A stretch of DNA of 64,000 bases from assembly GCA_037355855.1 (NCBI GenBank), contig CM074759.1:2046001-2110000 (forward strand), given 5' to 3'. This DNA is from Pseudo-nitzschia pungens (lineage: Eukaryota > Bacillariophyta > Bacillariophyceae > Bacillariales > Bacillariaceae). Below, in pieces: positions 33,526-43,751 of this stretch; position 1 is the stretch's first letter; every line of letters begins with the position of its first letter. Position numbers and translations under genes: made by a program. The notes under the pieces were generated by a model. The model saw only the letters and a list, made by a program, of their open reading frames with translations, had not been told where the DNA came from and ran no database searches.

Positions 33526-34575
33526 ATGGCCGGCATCTACAGAGACCCCCCTATTGCTTACAAGAGCTCCTTCGATCGAACCAAGCCCAAGCTCTTCACC
33601 CTATATAATGTCGACGATGATCGAACCGACAGTATGAAAGTCCCTTTGTTTACGGAGACAGGAGGCCTGGAAGAGCTGCTCTTTGTGGAGGAGTCTTTTC
33701 GAAACGCTGCCAAGCTCCTAAGACTACCAGTGGACATCTACCTTACCCACTTCAGTCGATGCCTCACCACTGACGCACAGAGCAAGTGGAATGACATGAT
33801 AAAGGACCCACTGGATCCAGAAGAGTACCAATACTCGCAAGACAAAATCGGTGGATACGACCAAGCGTTCATTGACTTCACCAAGCTCTACTGCAACGCC
33901 AGAGATGCCAGAGACATCATGCACACCTATCTAAGGAGCGCAGAATGCCGGAAGACTCCATCAGCTACATGCAAAGAGCATGCCGACCGGATCCTTATCC
34001 TCATGAAATACACCCAGAAACTAGATGGAAGCAGTGCTCCTCTATCGAGAGTGGAAAAACTCACCATCCTTTTACACTCCTTCCCATCTGCATGGATTGA
34101 GAGCTATGGGATCATCCACAGTGGAATTCAAGAAGATACCACCGTCCAACACATTGTCGATCACATGAGCTGCCACGAGAGACAAGCCAACAAGAAAGGC
34201 AATAAAAACAATAACAAGCAACAAAAGCGCTCGAACAATTCGAACAACAACAACAACAACAACTCTCGCAAGCGCAACTCCCATTCGAACCACAAGGGAC
34301 ATAGCAACAAGAAGAAATCTAACCCTTGTAGAATTCCGGGCCACAATCATGACTGGTCTGAGTGTCCGAAGAATCGTTACTCCAAGAACTACAAGAGCAA
34401 CACTCAAACTGAGTCCTTCCACACTCACACCCAAGCCCTCATGATACCAGGAAGCAACGAGACCTTCCAAGCCCACATTAATGCAGCGCGTGACGCAGCA
34501 ATCGAAGAATACCATGCCAATCATGGTGGTCGAATGGAAAGGAGTATCGATGGGGACCTCATTTGGCTCCCCTGA
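33526..34575 (+). CDS. gag: Gypsy A Gag
   Basis: ATG at 33526, 349 aa, UGA stop at 34573-34575. The N-terminal two thirds form a helical retrotransposon-Gag-like domain (FRNAAKLLRLPVDIYLTHF, QSKWNDMIKDP). A Lys/Asn-rich stretch (about 222-268) is encoded by AAC/AAA runs and precedes a Cys/His segment, NPCRIPGHNHDWSECPKN (about 270-287), that probably binds nucleic acid in place of a classic CCHC knuckle. The protein packages the element RNA in virus-like particles. The stop codon is in the same frame as pol and nothing else separates the two. Confidence 0.9.
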   Translation: MAGIYRDPPIAYKSSFDRTKPKLFTLYNVDDDRTDSMKVPLFTETGGLEELLFVEESFRNAAKLLRLPVDIYLTHFSRCLTTDAQSKWNDMIKDPLDPEEYQYSQDKIGGYDQAFIDFTKLYCNARDARDIMHTYLRSAECRKTPSATCKEHADRILILMKYTQKLDGSSAPLSRVEKLTILLHSFPSAWIESYGIIHSGIQEDTTVQHIVDHMSCHERQANKKGNKNNNKQQKRSNNSNNNNNNNSRKRNSHSNHKGHSNKKKSNPCRIPGHNHDWSECPKNRYSKNYKSNTQTESFHTHTQALMIPGSNETFQAHINAARDAAIEEYHANHGGRMERSIDGDLIWLP

Positions 34576-34598
34576 GTCTCCGGAGGCTCCAAGCCTCC
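34573..34598 (+). promoter_or_regulatory. Candidate UGA readthrough signal between gag and pol
   Basis: UGA at 34573-34575 is followed by a six-base spacer (GTCTCC) and a perfect six-pair hairpin: GGAGGC (34582-34587), loop TCCAA, GCCTCC (34593-34598). The frame is open from the UGA straight into pol with no other stop. Stop-codon suppression with a structured element a few bases downstream is established for gammaretroviral gag-pol; its use here is my inference. A pseudoknot partner has not been identified. Confidence 0.55.
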
Positions 34599-37500
34599 AA
34601 AACAGAAGCCCCCGGCTTCACCTAAACCAGCAATCACCTTGCCTCCAGCTCCCCAGGAACTGGATGCCAGCACAGCCCTGCTGTCTGGGATGACGCATGG
34701 AGGAGATCTCCCAGAGAAAGAGGGGAAGGAACCTACAGGACGGAGTCCTGTTGAAAGCTCAGCAAAGCCTGCAATAGCAGCAACAACAATAAAAACAGTT
34801 CAATTCTCCGCAAAGAGCAATACGAACATGGATCCGAATCGAAAGCAATCGAATCGATCCAAGGGTACAGACGCATCATCGATTCACTCAATCGATCAGA
34901 CAGCAGCAACAAATAGACCACTCTTGTCCCTGGCAAGGAATTGGTCCACCGGTACAGCAAAAAATCTCTATTGCAATACCCAAAACTCCAAAGACTACAC
35001 CAAAGGAGGTGCGCTGGAGCAAAATTATTTAAAGCTGCTGTCGACTGCTGGAAATCCAGCAGAACAGGCATCGAATAAGAGCAACGTGGCTCCTATTCTT
35101 TTAAGTTCAGTACAGTACATACAAGGCATACCAACTAAATCAAGACCACTACTAGCCCTACTAGACAGTGGATCCTCCGGAACTCTAATCAACAAAAGAG
35201 CACTACCATTCGGAACACTACCAATCAGAAGCAAACATCAAGTCCTTACCACTACAGCCAATGGCAGCTTCGATACTACAGAATATATTATCATGAAGAA
35301 CACCAAGCTACCAGAGTTCGGCAACTACACTATCGACCGACAAGAGGCAAGGCTCTTCCATTCCCCGAACTGCAAATACGATTTAATACTAGGCAGAGAT
35401 TTTCTCCACCTAGCAAAGATCAATCTCCTATTCAAAGAAGGAGCAGTTCAGTGGATGGATCGAACCATTCCTATGAAGGACACGTCCCTATATCATGAGA
35501 CCGACTACACCATGCTCATGGAAGAACTAGAGGATGCTGAACTCTTTGCTGATGATCTCTCCTTCGCCAATCCATACAAGTCCAAGGTGATTCTCGACAG
35601 AGCCTACCAGGAAACAGATCCATCTACAGTCGCACAGCAACAGTCCCACATGTCCAAAGCAGAGCAGCAACAATTTCAAGCTATCCTAAACAAATATCCA
35701 AATGTCTTCAATGGTGAACTTGGCAAGTACCCTCACAAGAAGATCTCTCTAAGACTGAAGCCCGGATCCAAGCCCATACACAAGAAGCCTTATCCAGTAG
35801 CATACAAACGAGAAGACCTATTCAAAAGGGAGCTCCAGAATCTTTGCAATGATGGAGTACTCAAAAGATGCTCTGGACCAGCTGAATGGGCATTCCCAAC
35901 CTTTATTGTTCCAAAGAAAGACAACAGAGTTAGATGGGTATCAGACTTCAGAGAACTCAATGAACTCCTTGAAAGACGTCCTTATCCAATCCCCCGAATA
36001 CAGGATATCATGAACAAGAGGGGCAAATACACTCACTTCACCAAGATCGATTTGTCCATGCAATACTACTGCTTTGAACTGGACGACGCAAGCAAGAAGC
36101 TCTGTACCATAGTAACGCCCTACGGTTGCTATGAGTACCAAAGACTACCAATGGGTGTCAAAGTCTCTCCAGATGTTGCTCAGCAACTCATGGAAGATAT
36201 CTTACAAGACACTGACTGCACTGTTTATATTGATGATATTGGTATATGGACCGATGTATCCTTTGACCTCCACATGAAAACCATAGACAAGATCCTAGAC
36301 CGGCTCAACCAAAATGGACTCAAGTGCAACCCACTCAAATGTGATTGGGCTGTACAAGAGACTGACTTCCTTGGATATTGGATGACACCTACAGCTGTTA
36401 AGCCCTGGAGAAAGAAGATCGAAGCGATTCTACATATGGATCGACCACAAACTGTGACCCAAGTCAAGTCATTCCTCGGAGCAGTAGGATACTACAGGGA
36501 CATGTGGCCCCGACGCTCTCATGTCCTAGCTCCTCTCTTTGATATTACAGGAACCCCCAAGAAAACTCCCCAAGCAGCTGCCATCAAAGGCAAGCAAAGG
36601 AAGGCTCCTTCAGCTTTCATTTGGGGTCCTGCTCAAGATAAAGCCTTTCAAGAAATGAAAGCAATGGTGGCAGCAGATGCGCTGAACACCTACCCAGACC
36701 TTAACAAGCCCTTTGAACTGTACACTGATGCCTCAGACCTACAGCTAGGTGCTGCCATAATACAAGATGGCAAGCCTATTGCTTATTGGTCCAAGAAACT
36801 ATCTGATGCCCAAAAGAATTATACTACTACGGAAAAAGAACTTCTAGCAATTGTACTCTGTTGCAAAGAGTACCGGAAGATGCTCCTCGGTGGAATCATC
36901 AACGTATACACTGACCATAAGAATCTTACCTTCCGAACCCTATCAGTCCAACGAGTCCTCCGCTGGAGACTATTCCTGGAAGAATTTGGCGTCAATCTCA
37001 CCTATATTGAAGGCAAGAAGAACGTTCTTGCTGATGCCTTCTCCAGGCTTCCCCGGATGGATCCACCTACTGTGGGGAAGAAAGAAGCCCTTGGTAAAGG
37101 CACCCTTATTGATTTTTTGAAACTTGAAGTCCCTAAACAGGATGAAGAACTGTTTCTAACAGAGTTCCCCAATTTGTTTCAACACTTATGCCATGACGCA
37201 GACAAAGAACTACAGGCTTGCCTGCTGAACAATGAGTGTCTAATTAACCTACCAAACCAACAGGACTTGGAATGCCCGGTGAACTACTCAACCATATATC
37301 TTCATCAACAACAAGATCCGACCATCAAGTTCAAGCTTCAATCCAAAGCCTTCTTCTACCAAGAATTAGAAGGCAATCGAATGTTATGTTATGCAAATCA
37401 GTCCAACCCTGATAATTGGAAGATCTATATTCCACCAACACTGATTAATGATACAGTCAAATGGTATCACCTCCTGCTGGGTCATTGTGGATCCACCAGG

Positions 37501-38526
37501 CTATATCAAACCATCTCAGCCCGATTCTATGCTGATAACCTGTCTAACTTATGCAAGTCCTACATATGCTCTGACAACTGCATCAAATACAAGAACCAAC
37601 ACTCCAAATATGGCAAACTGCCACCGAAAGAAGCCCCACTAGCGCCATTCAACGAGATACATGTGGACCTTATAGGCCCATGGAAGATTACAGCCCAAGG
37701 CAAGAACTACAACTTCAAAGCCCTCACATGTATTGACCCAGTCACCAATCTACTTGAAATCATCCGGATCAGAGACAAATCTTCTCAGCATGTCTCTGAT
37801 CAATTCAAGAACTGCTGGCTCTCAAGATACCCCAGACCTATCAGGTGTATCCATGATAATGGAGGCGAATTCCTAGGGGCTGAGTTCCAGACAACACTCA
37901 AACAGTATGGGATTCAGTCCATTCCCACCACAGTGAAGAACCCCCAGTCGAATGCCATCTGTGAACGCGTCCATCATACAGTCGCTGATATTCTCCGAGT
38001 TCTAGTCCATGTGAATCCCCCTCAAGTCAACACCAGAGCCAGTCAGCTCATGGATAATGCCCTTGCCACATGCATGCATGCCTCCAGATGTGCTGTCAAT
38101 GCAGCCTTACAAGCGTCTCCAGGGTCCCTAGTCTTCAATCGGGACATGCTGGTTGATCTACCACTAACCTCCAACCTAATCGCGCTACAACAGCTCAGAC
38201 AGCAGGGAATTAACAGAAATCTCCTCAGGGATAATGCCAAAAGAATCGATCATACCTTCCAAGTCAATGACAAGGTATGGATGCAAGAACCAGACCCAGA
38301 CAAGCTCCAACCCAGGAAGATTGGACCTTTCTCAATCACGCAAGTCAATTCAAATGGAACTGTGAAGTTGCAAAGAGCTCCCTCAGTAGTAGAAACAGTG
38401 AACGTTCGAAAATTAACCCCATATCGAGAACCGAATCAGTCGGAGTCTACGGCAGATGAAGTTCCCGATATCCGAATGAGCCAATCAGAAGACTCAGAGT
38501 CCTCTTCGAACCATTGGTTGGCTTAA
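34576..38526 (+). CDS. pol: Gypsy A Pol (protease, RT, RNase H, integrase)
   Basis: The frame is open from the codon after the gag UGA to the stop at 38526 (about 1316 codons) and has no ATG near its start, so it is presumably made as a Gag-Pol fusion. Domains in order: a Pro-rich linker; aspartic protease with LLDSGSSGTLIN (about 35158); reverse transcriptase with RWVSDFRELN and the catalytic YIDDIGIW (about 36226); RNase H with LYTDASDLQLGAAI (about 36718) and YTDHKNLTFR; integrase with a HHCC zinc segment (HLLLGHCG ... CSDNCIKYKN) and the catalytic triad in HVDLIGPW, IHDNGGEF and NPQSNAICERVH. No chromodomain is seen at the C-terminus, which ends in an acidic Ser-rich tail. Confidence 0.93.
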   Translation, partial: VSGGSKPPKQKPPASPKPAITLPPAPQELDASTALLSGMTHGGDLPEKEGKEPTGRSPVESSAKPAIAATTIKTVQFSAKSNTNMDPNRKQSNRSKGTDASSIHSIDQTAATNRPLLSLARNWSTGTAKNLYCNTQNSKDYTKGGALEQNYLKLLSTAGNPAEQASNKSNVAPILLSSVQYIQGIPTKSRPLLALLDSGSSGTLINKRALPFGTLPIRSKHQVLTTTANGSFDTTEYIIMKNTKLPEFGNYTIDRQEARLFHSPNCKYDLILGRDFLHLAKINLLFKEGAVQWMDRTIPMKDTSLYHETDYTMLMEELEDAELFADDLSFANPYKSKVILDRAYQETDPSTVAQQQSHMSKAEQQQFQAILNKYPNVFNGELGKYPHKKISLRLKPGSKPIHKKPYPVAYKREDLFKRELQNLCNDGVLKRCSGPAEWAFPTFIVPKKDNRVRWVSDFRELNELLERRPYPIPRIQDIMNKRGKYTHFTKIDLSMQYYCFELDDASKKLCTIVTPYGCYEYQRLPMGVKVSPDVAQQLMEDILQDTDCTVYIDDIGIWTDVSFDLHMKTIDKILDRLNQNGLKCNPLKCDWAVQETDFLGYWMTPTAVKPWRKKIEAILHMDRPQTVTQVKSFLGAVGYYRDMWPRRSHVLAPLFDITGTPKKTPQAAAIKGKQRKAPSAFIWGPAQDKAFQEMKAMVAADALNTYPDLNKPFELYTDASDLQLGAAIIQDGKPIAYWSKKLSDAQKNYTTTEKELLAIVLCCKEYRKMLLGGIINVYTDHKNLTFRTLSVQRVLRWRLFLEEFGVNLTYIEGKKNVLADAFSRLPRMDPPTVGKKEALGKGTLIDFLKLEVPKQDEELFLTEFPNLFQHLCHDADKELQACLLNNECLINLPNQQDLECPVNYSTIYLHQQQDPTIKFKLQSKAFFYQELEGNRMLCYANQSNPDNWKIYIPPTLINDTVKWYHLLLGHCGSTRLYQTISARFYADNLSNLCKSYICSDNCIKYKNQHSKYGKLPPKEAPLAPFNEIHVDLIGPWKITAQGKNYNFKALTCIDPVTNLLEIIRIRDKSSQHVSDQFKNCWLSRYPRPIRCIHDNGGEFLGAEFQTTLKQYGIQSIPTTVKNPQSNAICERVHHTVADILRVLVHVNPPQVNTRASQLMDNALATCMHASRCAVNAALQASPGSLVFNRDMLVDLPLTSNLIALQQLRQQGINRNLLRDNAKRIDHTFQVNDKVWMQEPDPDKLQPRKIGPFSITQVNSNGTVKLQRAPSVVETVNVRKLTPYREPNQSESTADEVPDIRMSQSEDSESSSNHWLA

Positions 38527-38556
38527 TCATGGGATTCATTCAATCATGGGGCACTA

Positions 38557-38879
38557 TGTAACATGCTAGCGTACGCTAGTAGGTTACAACTTAATAATTA
38601 ACCGAATCCCACATTGAATAATCGAATATAATCTTCGGTACCGGATACATGTAATATGTGTCCTAACTATTATGGTCGAGTCCCAGATTAGGATATACGC
38701 CTAATCGTGGGAACCGACAATGAATCAACATTTATGGCAGAGCATGCCTAAAAGTGGCTATGCTTGCGACCTCGAAATTTTATATGTCTTCATTCTTTAT
38801 TCGCATAACAATATCTCGTAAAGTATCTAAACATTCACAATTTACATACTACTCCGAATTTCTACCTTAGAGTGTTACA
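38557..38879 (+). repeat. 3' LTR of gypsy A
   Basis: 323 bp, 318 of them identical to the 5' LTR. It is preceded by a short, poor purine tract (ATGGGGCACTA). Identity of about 98.5 percent implies a fairly recent insertion. Confidence 0.95.
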
Positions 38880-39057
38880 ATCTAAACATTCAAAATTTAT
38901 ATACTACTCCGAAATTTCTACCTTAACATGTAACACAGTAATTACTGTTTATCTTTAAGTAGGAAAATAGTAGAAATCAGTACTGAACTCCAAAACCTCA
39001 ATACCCTCAACAACAGAGGCAACCTTTATCCCCAACAAACCACTTTCGACATCAATA

Positions 39058-40146
39058 ATGGCAGGCCTCTACCAGGATCCCCCTATTGCCTACAAGAGCT
39101 CCTTCAATCGAACCAAGCCCAAGCTCTTCACCCTATTTAACACCGACGCCGATGGCAACACTGATAGCATGAAGGTTCCCCTGTTCACTGGGAAGGGAGG
39201 CCTAGAAGAATTGCTCTTTGTAGAAGAATCCTTTCGAAACACTGCAAAGCTCCTCCAATTACCAATTACCAAATACCTCACTCACTTCTGTCAATGCCTT
39301 ACCACCAACGCACAAAGCAAATGGAACAACATGATCCAGGATCCCGTCAATCCAGACACCCTCCAGTATGAAGAAGATGAGATTGGAGGATACGAACAAG
39401 CCATCTTGGATTTTACAAAGTTCTACTGCAATGCCAGAGATGCCAGAGACATCATGCACACTTTGTTACGGTCTAAGGTAGAAATCTCGGAGTAGTATAA
39501 AATTGTGAATGTTTAGATACTTTACGGAATATTGTTACGTGAATTAAGAATGGAAACATATAAAATTTGAGGTCACGAGCATAGCCACATTTTGGCATGC
39601 TCTGACATAAATGTTGATTCATTGTCGGTTCCCACGATTAGGCATATATCATCTTCTGGGACTCGACCATATTAATTAGAACACATATAAAATGTATTCC
39701 TGACTGAAGATATAATATTCGATTCCCATATGGGATTTGGTTAATTATTCAATCGTGACTGCTAGCTACGCTAGCCTGTCACACACTTATCTCCGAAGCA
39801 ACAAATGTCAAAAGACACCGGCAATGACATGCAAAGACCACGCCGACCGAATCTTAATCCTCATGAAATACACCAGGAAATTAGATGGAAGCAGTACTCG
39901 CCTCTCCAAGGTGGAGAAACTCACCATCCTTTTGCATTCCTTCCCAGCATCATGGATCGAACACTACGGCATGATCCACAGTGGCATACAAGAAGATACC
40001 ATGGTACAATTCATTGTCAATCACATGAGCTGTCATGAGAGACAACCCAACAAGAAAAGCAACAAGAACAACAAGAATCAAAGCAAACGTTCTACCAAGT
40101 CCAATACTAGTTCCCGCAACAACAACCAAAAATGTGACTCGAACTC

Positions 40147-40187
<41 letters not shown>

Positions 40188-40294
40188 AAAAGAAATCCAA
40201 CCCATGCCGGATCCCCGGTCATGACCATGATTGGTCTCAGTGTCCCAAAAATAGGTTCTCCAAGAATTACAAGATACATACCGGTGGGCTCTAG
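39058..40294 (+). pseudogene. gag: Gypsy B Gag, split by a solo LTR and 3'-truncated
   Basis: ATG at 39058. The first part (to 39463) reads MAGLYQDPPIAYKSSFNRTK and continues to ARDIMHTL, closely matching gypsy A Gag. It is interrupted by the solo LTR at 39464-39783 and resumes at 39784 (CACTT duplication) with HTYLRSNKCQKTP. The second part runs through the nucleic-acid-binding segment NPCRIPGHDHDWSQCPKN and stops at 40294 in unrelated sequence. An (AACAGC)n microsatellite at about 40147-40186 encodes an Asn/Ser run. Confidence 0.88.
39464..39783 (-). repeat. Solo LTR, inverted, in gypsy B gag
   Basis: 320 bp, starting TGTTACGG and ending TGTCACA on the plus strand, so it lies in minus orientation. 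A perfect 5-bp duplication, CACTT, is at 39459-39463 and 39784-39788. It belongs to the same LTR family as gypsy A and B. A single LTR with its duplication is the usual remnant of LTR-LTR recombination. Confidence 0.93.
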
Positions 40295-41840
40295 CTGGGT
40301 TTGACTTGAAGTTAGCATACGAGACAGCAGCTTGCTGTCTTCTTGTACTTGTAACAACGCTGTGGGACTGTGTAATTTATTTATTGTTGTATGCTTACTT
40401 GTTTACTAGCTTATTAATGCTAAGTGCAGGGCTGAGTGTACAGCTCCAGTATATAATTTACATGAGGTCCATGCCCCATGGTATAAGCATAATACTGTAT
40501 CATTGTAGCACAGAGCTCATAGTATATAGTATCATCCTTAACCCTGTAGCATCATGCTACTGTATGCAGATCCCCATGCAGGAACCGAGCAACATATTTA
40601 GCATTTGCCATAGTACTATCTTGGATATCTTTACATAGTGAAAGTAGGTAGATCTTTTATGCACTGTGCCATGGCTGGCTTACAGACAACTTAAAGGCAG
40701 GAATGGAAGATACAAATCCTTGGCTCAAAGTCTCCTCTATCACCCACAATTGAGGGATGAAAGATGGAAATGATCTGATGATTCACAATCTCACCTGCTG
40801 GCTTGTAGTTCTGGCTTGAGTGACCATTCCCTGACTGGTGGAAGCAAAGCTCCCAGGGGGATCAGCTGATTCATTATGCACCAGTAGATGTAAGGACAAA
40901 TTCTGAAAAGCCAGTGAATAAATGCCTCCCTGTTGTTGAAATACATGGGATTATTTCACGACTTCTGCTCACACTTGGAGTATAGTGTAGGGCTTGTGGT
41001 AATAAATACTCAATGTGTGTATGGTACTTGTATCATGTACAGCAGATTGGAACATGGTTGAATTTTATTTAGGAACATGGTTGAAACTTTATTTCAAAAA
41101 TTTAAATTTTTCCTGGCCCTCATACACCGCATTCCAAAATACATGCTTGATTTTATTATTTTTTGGACAAATTTGAAAATTCCCAGTTTTGAAAGCAATG
41201 TCAAGCTATAGCTACCAATTCAATGCCAACTCAATGCTACACTTCTCTCAAGAGTGTCAAAGTTTCAACCTTGACAAGGAGGACAATCTTAGGTTGTAGG
41301 CTGAGGTTACTTGCCACAACCTTAATAAACATGTAAAACACAAAAACATTTTTAGGTTTATTACCACAACCTTAAGGTTTTAGGTTGACATTCCATACAA
41401 CAACCTTGAGATTTTAGGTTGAGGTTATTTTATACAACCTTCAGGTTTTTGGTTGAGGTTTTTTCACAACATTTAAGGTTGTAATTGTTCACTTAATTAA
41501 TTGGGTTGAAAACATGTTATTACCGCCTTGCATGATATTTTTTTTACTAATTTCTACAAAATCTTTTAATTCAGTTGTTATATTCAGGTTCTTTTACTTC
41601 AATCCATACTGTATATCTGGACTTTTTAAAATTTGGTAAGTATCCAGATTCTTTAATTTGATCTGTTTACCCAGATTTCTTTTGATTTGGCCTGCCTGTA
41701 GTCATCCTCATGTTTGCCTTTTTGTGAAGATATCCAAGATGATGCTATGGACTGTGCTAAGGTTCCTGTCTAGGGAACTGTACTGAGGCTACAGGTACCA
41801 GCCTCCAGTAACTGTCTACAAGGTGCTAAACTGTATGCTA
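40295..41840. other. Gene-free stretch
   Basis: Only short unconserved open frames. 41275-41490 contains four or five degenerate repeats of CAACCTTAAGGTTTTAGGTT / GGTTGAGGTTA, each with an internal AACCTTAAGGTT palindrome. Nothing else recognised. Confidence 0.4.
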
Positions 41841-41843
41841 GAT

Positions 41844-42016
41844 GCTTAGCATACAGGCTTAGCATACAGGCTTAGCATACAGGCTTAGCATACAGGCTTA
41901 GCACACAGGCTTAGCACACAGGCTTAGCACACAGGCTTAGCACACAGGCTTAGCACACAGGCTTAGCATACAGGCTTAGCATACAGGCTTAGCATACAGG
42001 CTTAGCATACAGGCTT
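41844..42016. repeat. 13-bp tandem repeat (CTTAGCATACAGG)
   Basis: About thirteen head-to-tail units. Four units have CATAC, the middle five have CACAC, and the last four have CATAC again. A lone GCTAGATG precedes the array. Confidence 0.88.
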
Positions 42017-42054
42017 ATTACAAGGTGCTATGGAATGCTAACACCAACAGATCA

Positions 42055-42830
42055 GGGTCCTCATGTAGGATTTGTACGAATTACAAGGACCTGGGTATAG
42101 CACCAGCACTAGCACACTGTAGCATAGTGCTACAGGGTTAAGGTTGCTACTGTTACGAAATACTTGGTATGCTAATGCTACCATATTATGCTACCGTCCA
42201 GGGACGGTCATTGTGTACAATATGTACTATCGTCTAGTGGTGGCCGTGCCCAGATGGTGGGATTTATCCTATCGCTTTTTGGAAAAATCCTAACTTATAA
42301 AGTATTGATCCAATAGCAACAAGTAATGGCTCATTAGAAAGCTCTCACTCTCCTCTTTCTATATGGTTTTATATGCTTCAGAGGTGCTCTTGTTGTTGTA
42401 AATACTCAATGAAGTATACTCAAGTGAACACATGAATTTTAGACCTAACCCCGTTCCTGGGCATACTTTTTTACAAGTAAAGACTCATTTGACTCAAATA
42501 ATTGTTATTGTGATCAATGATCCTATTGGTCAATAACAAAGTACATAATTTCTTCTTTTGAGAACTATTGTACATATGAAAGGTGAGATCAACATAATTG
42601 CAAAAGCACAAGATTTGACTAAAGAGATTAACAATCCAACCAGAATTTTGGGAAACGAGTAAAATTTGACTAAAAAGATTAACAATCTAACTGGGTTGGA
42701 AAGTAAGAACCTTTAAATTGAATGAGTCTTTACTAGTAAAAAAGCATGCCCACAAATGGGGGTGTAGCAGCTCTTTTTTCCGCTGCCACTAGACGATAAC
42801 TGGACGCCTGACCCATACAGTTATTAACCA
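42055..42830 (+). repeat. Dispersed repeat family, copy 4, interrupted by a MITE
   Basis: Shares GGATTTGTACGAATTAC-like start, CTACAGGGTTAAGGTTGCTA, TTATGCTACCG, GTACAATATGTACTAT and GACGCCTGACCCATACAGTTA with the three copies near the start of the window, 38 kb away. The MITE at 42230-42796 separates TGTACTAT from the GGACGCCTGACC tail. Confidence 0.65.
42230..42796. mobile_element. MITE with TA duplication (TCGTCTAGTGG ends)
   Basis: 567 bp with inverted ends TCGTCTAGTGGTGGC and (complement) TCGTCTAGTGGCAGC and a TA dinucleotide on each side (42228-42229, 42797-42798), as in Tc1/mariner elements. No transposase. Inside, a second inverted pair of about 44 bp (42447-42490 against 42721-42764; GGGCAT(A/G)CTTTTTTAC, AGTAAAGACTCATT) may be a separate nested MITE. 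A related end (GCCGCCACTA) appears at 45780 and 51493. Confidence 0.7.
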
Positions 42831-43750
42831 ACAAGCTAGCAACCGAGCTAGCAAGCAAGCTAGCAAGGGAGCTAGTGCTGTGAGCTAGCAAGTGAGCTAG
42901 TGCTAGCACACAAATAGACCACTTGCTGAATGCTACTCCGAGTGCTACCCGTACACTACAGTACTAAACCTACAGAGCTGTACACTCCTGTACAGCGCTG
43001 TACAGTGCTTAGTGCTATGATACGATACAAGACAGTGAAGCAAGCTGTCACACCAGAGCTGAGTGCAGCTCAGCTCCCTCCACTATTCTTCTTCCACCTT
43101 AAATAAACACCTATCATGCCCTCCCCTTCCAACAATCCCTTTTGTACCTCTAGGGGAGTATCTTGTAGTCATAGCATTTGAACAGTATCCTCTGTAGTCT
43201 CACTATTTGCCAGCACTTGGCATACTGCTGTTGTTATTGTTATCACCTCTTTGCTGACAAGCAATATCATAACATTTGCTTGTCTCACAGGAGAAAGTAC
43301 CACTCTGAACATTATTTCTTTCCAAAGAACCCGAAATTTTCAAATCGGTCCAAAAGTAAAATCAATCATGTTGGGCAAGAAAAATTGAAAGTTTTAGAAA
43401 AAATTAGATCAACCATGTTCCTAAAGAGCTTGTAAGACAAATGAACACAAAGGTTTGTATCTGGGGTAGATACGTACGGTATTTGCATGGTTACGAGTAT
43501 CACTTCTACGAAGTATGAAGTATTTCACTAACTGAAAAGGTCGCACAAAGAGTGCATTTTTCTAGTTCCGACCGCGGTGCTCGGAACGCAGATACGACAA
43601 TCAAAGTCAAAGGGAACGCAGATAGGGTATTTTGAGTCAGAATTCTTCAATTGGTACACTAATCTAGTAAAAAACGAAAACAGGGATGAATTCGGTACGC
43701 AAATCTGGTAATGAAAACAGATGATACTTCCCACTATATGCTTAACAGTG
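42831..43750. other. Gene-free stretch with GCTAG and TGTAC short repeats
   Basis: 42830-42900 has GAGCTAGCAAG-type repeats and 42960-43020 has CTGTACAG repeats; both echo the satellites at 3400-3760 in style. The remainder has no supported gene. 43440-43750 may include the 3' flank of the piggyBac-like element. Confidence 0.35.
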
Positions 43751-43751
43751 T

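Larger units (their letters stand above)
33085..38879 (+). mobile_element. Complete gypsy element A (5795 bp)
   Basis: Two 323-bp LTRs (33085-33407 and 38557-38879) flank gag and pol, and a perfect 5-bp target duplication ATCTA lies at 33080-33084 and 38880-38884. The insertion is inside the LTR of gypsy B. Pol order is protease, reverse transcriptase, RNase H, integrase, which defines Ty3/gypsy. Both reading frames are open throughout, so the copy may be functional. Confidence 0.96.
30648..40285 (+). mobile_element. Gypsy element B (host of the nest): 5' LTR and gag, 3' part lost
   Basis: Its 5' LTR is in three pieces: 30648-30772, 32941-33084 and 38885-38935, adding up to 320 bp, the same length as the solo LTR at 39464-39783. 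The two gaps are later insertions (30773-32923 and gypsy A). The LTR begins TGTGACATGG and ends TGTAACA. The gag follows at 39058, is split by a solo LTR, and ends abruptly at about 40285 before pol; no 3' LTR is present. Confidence 0.85.
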
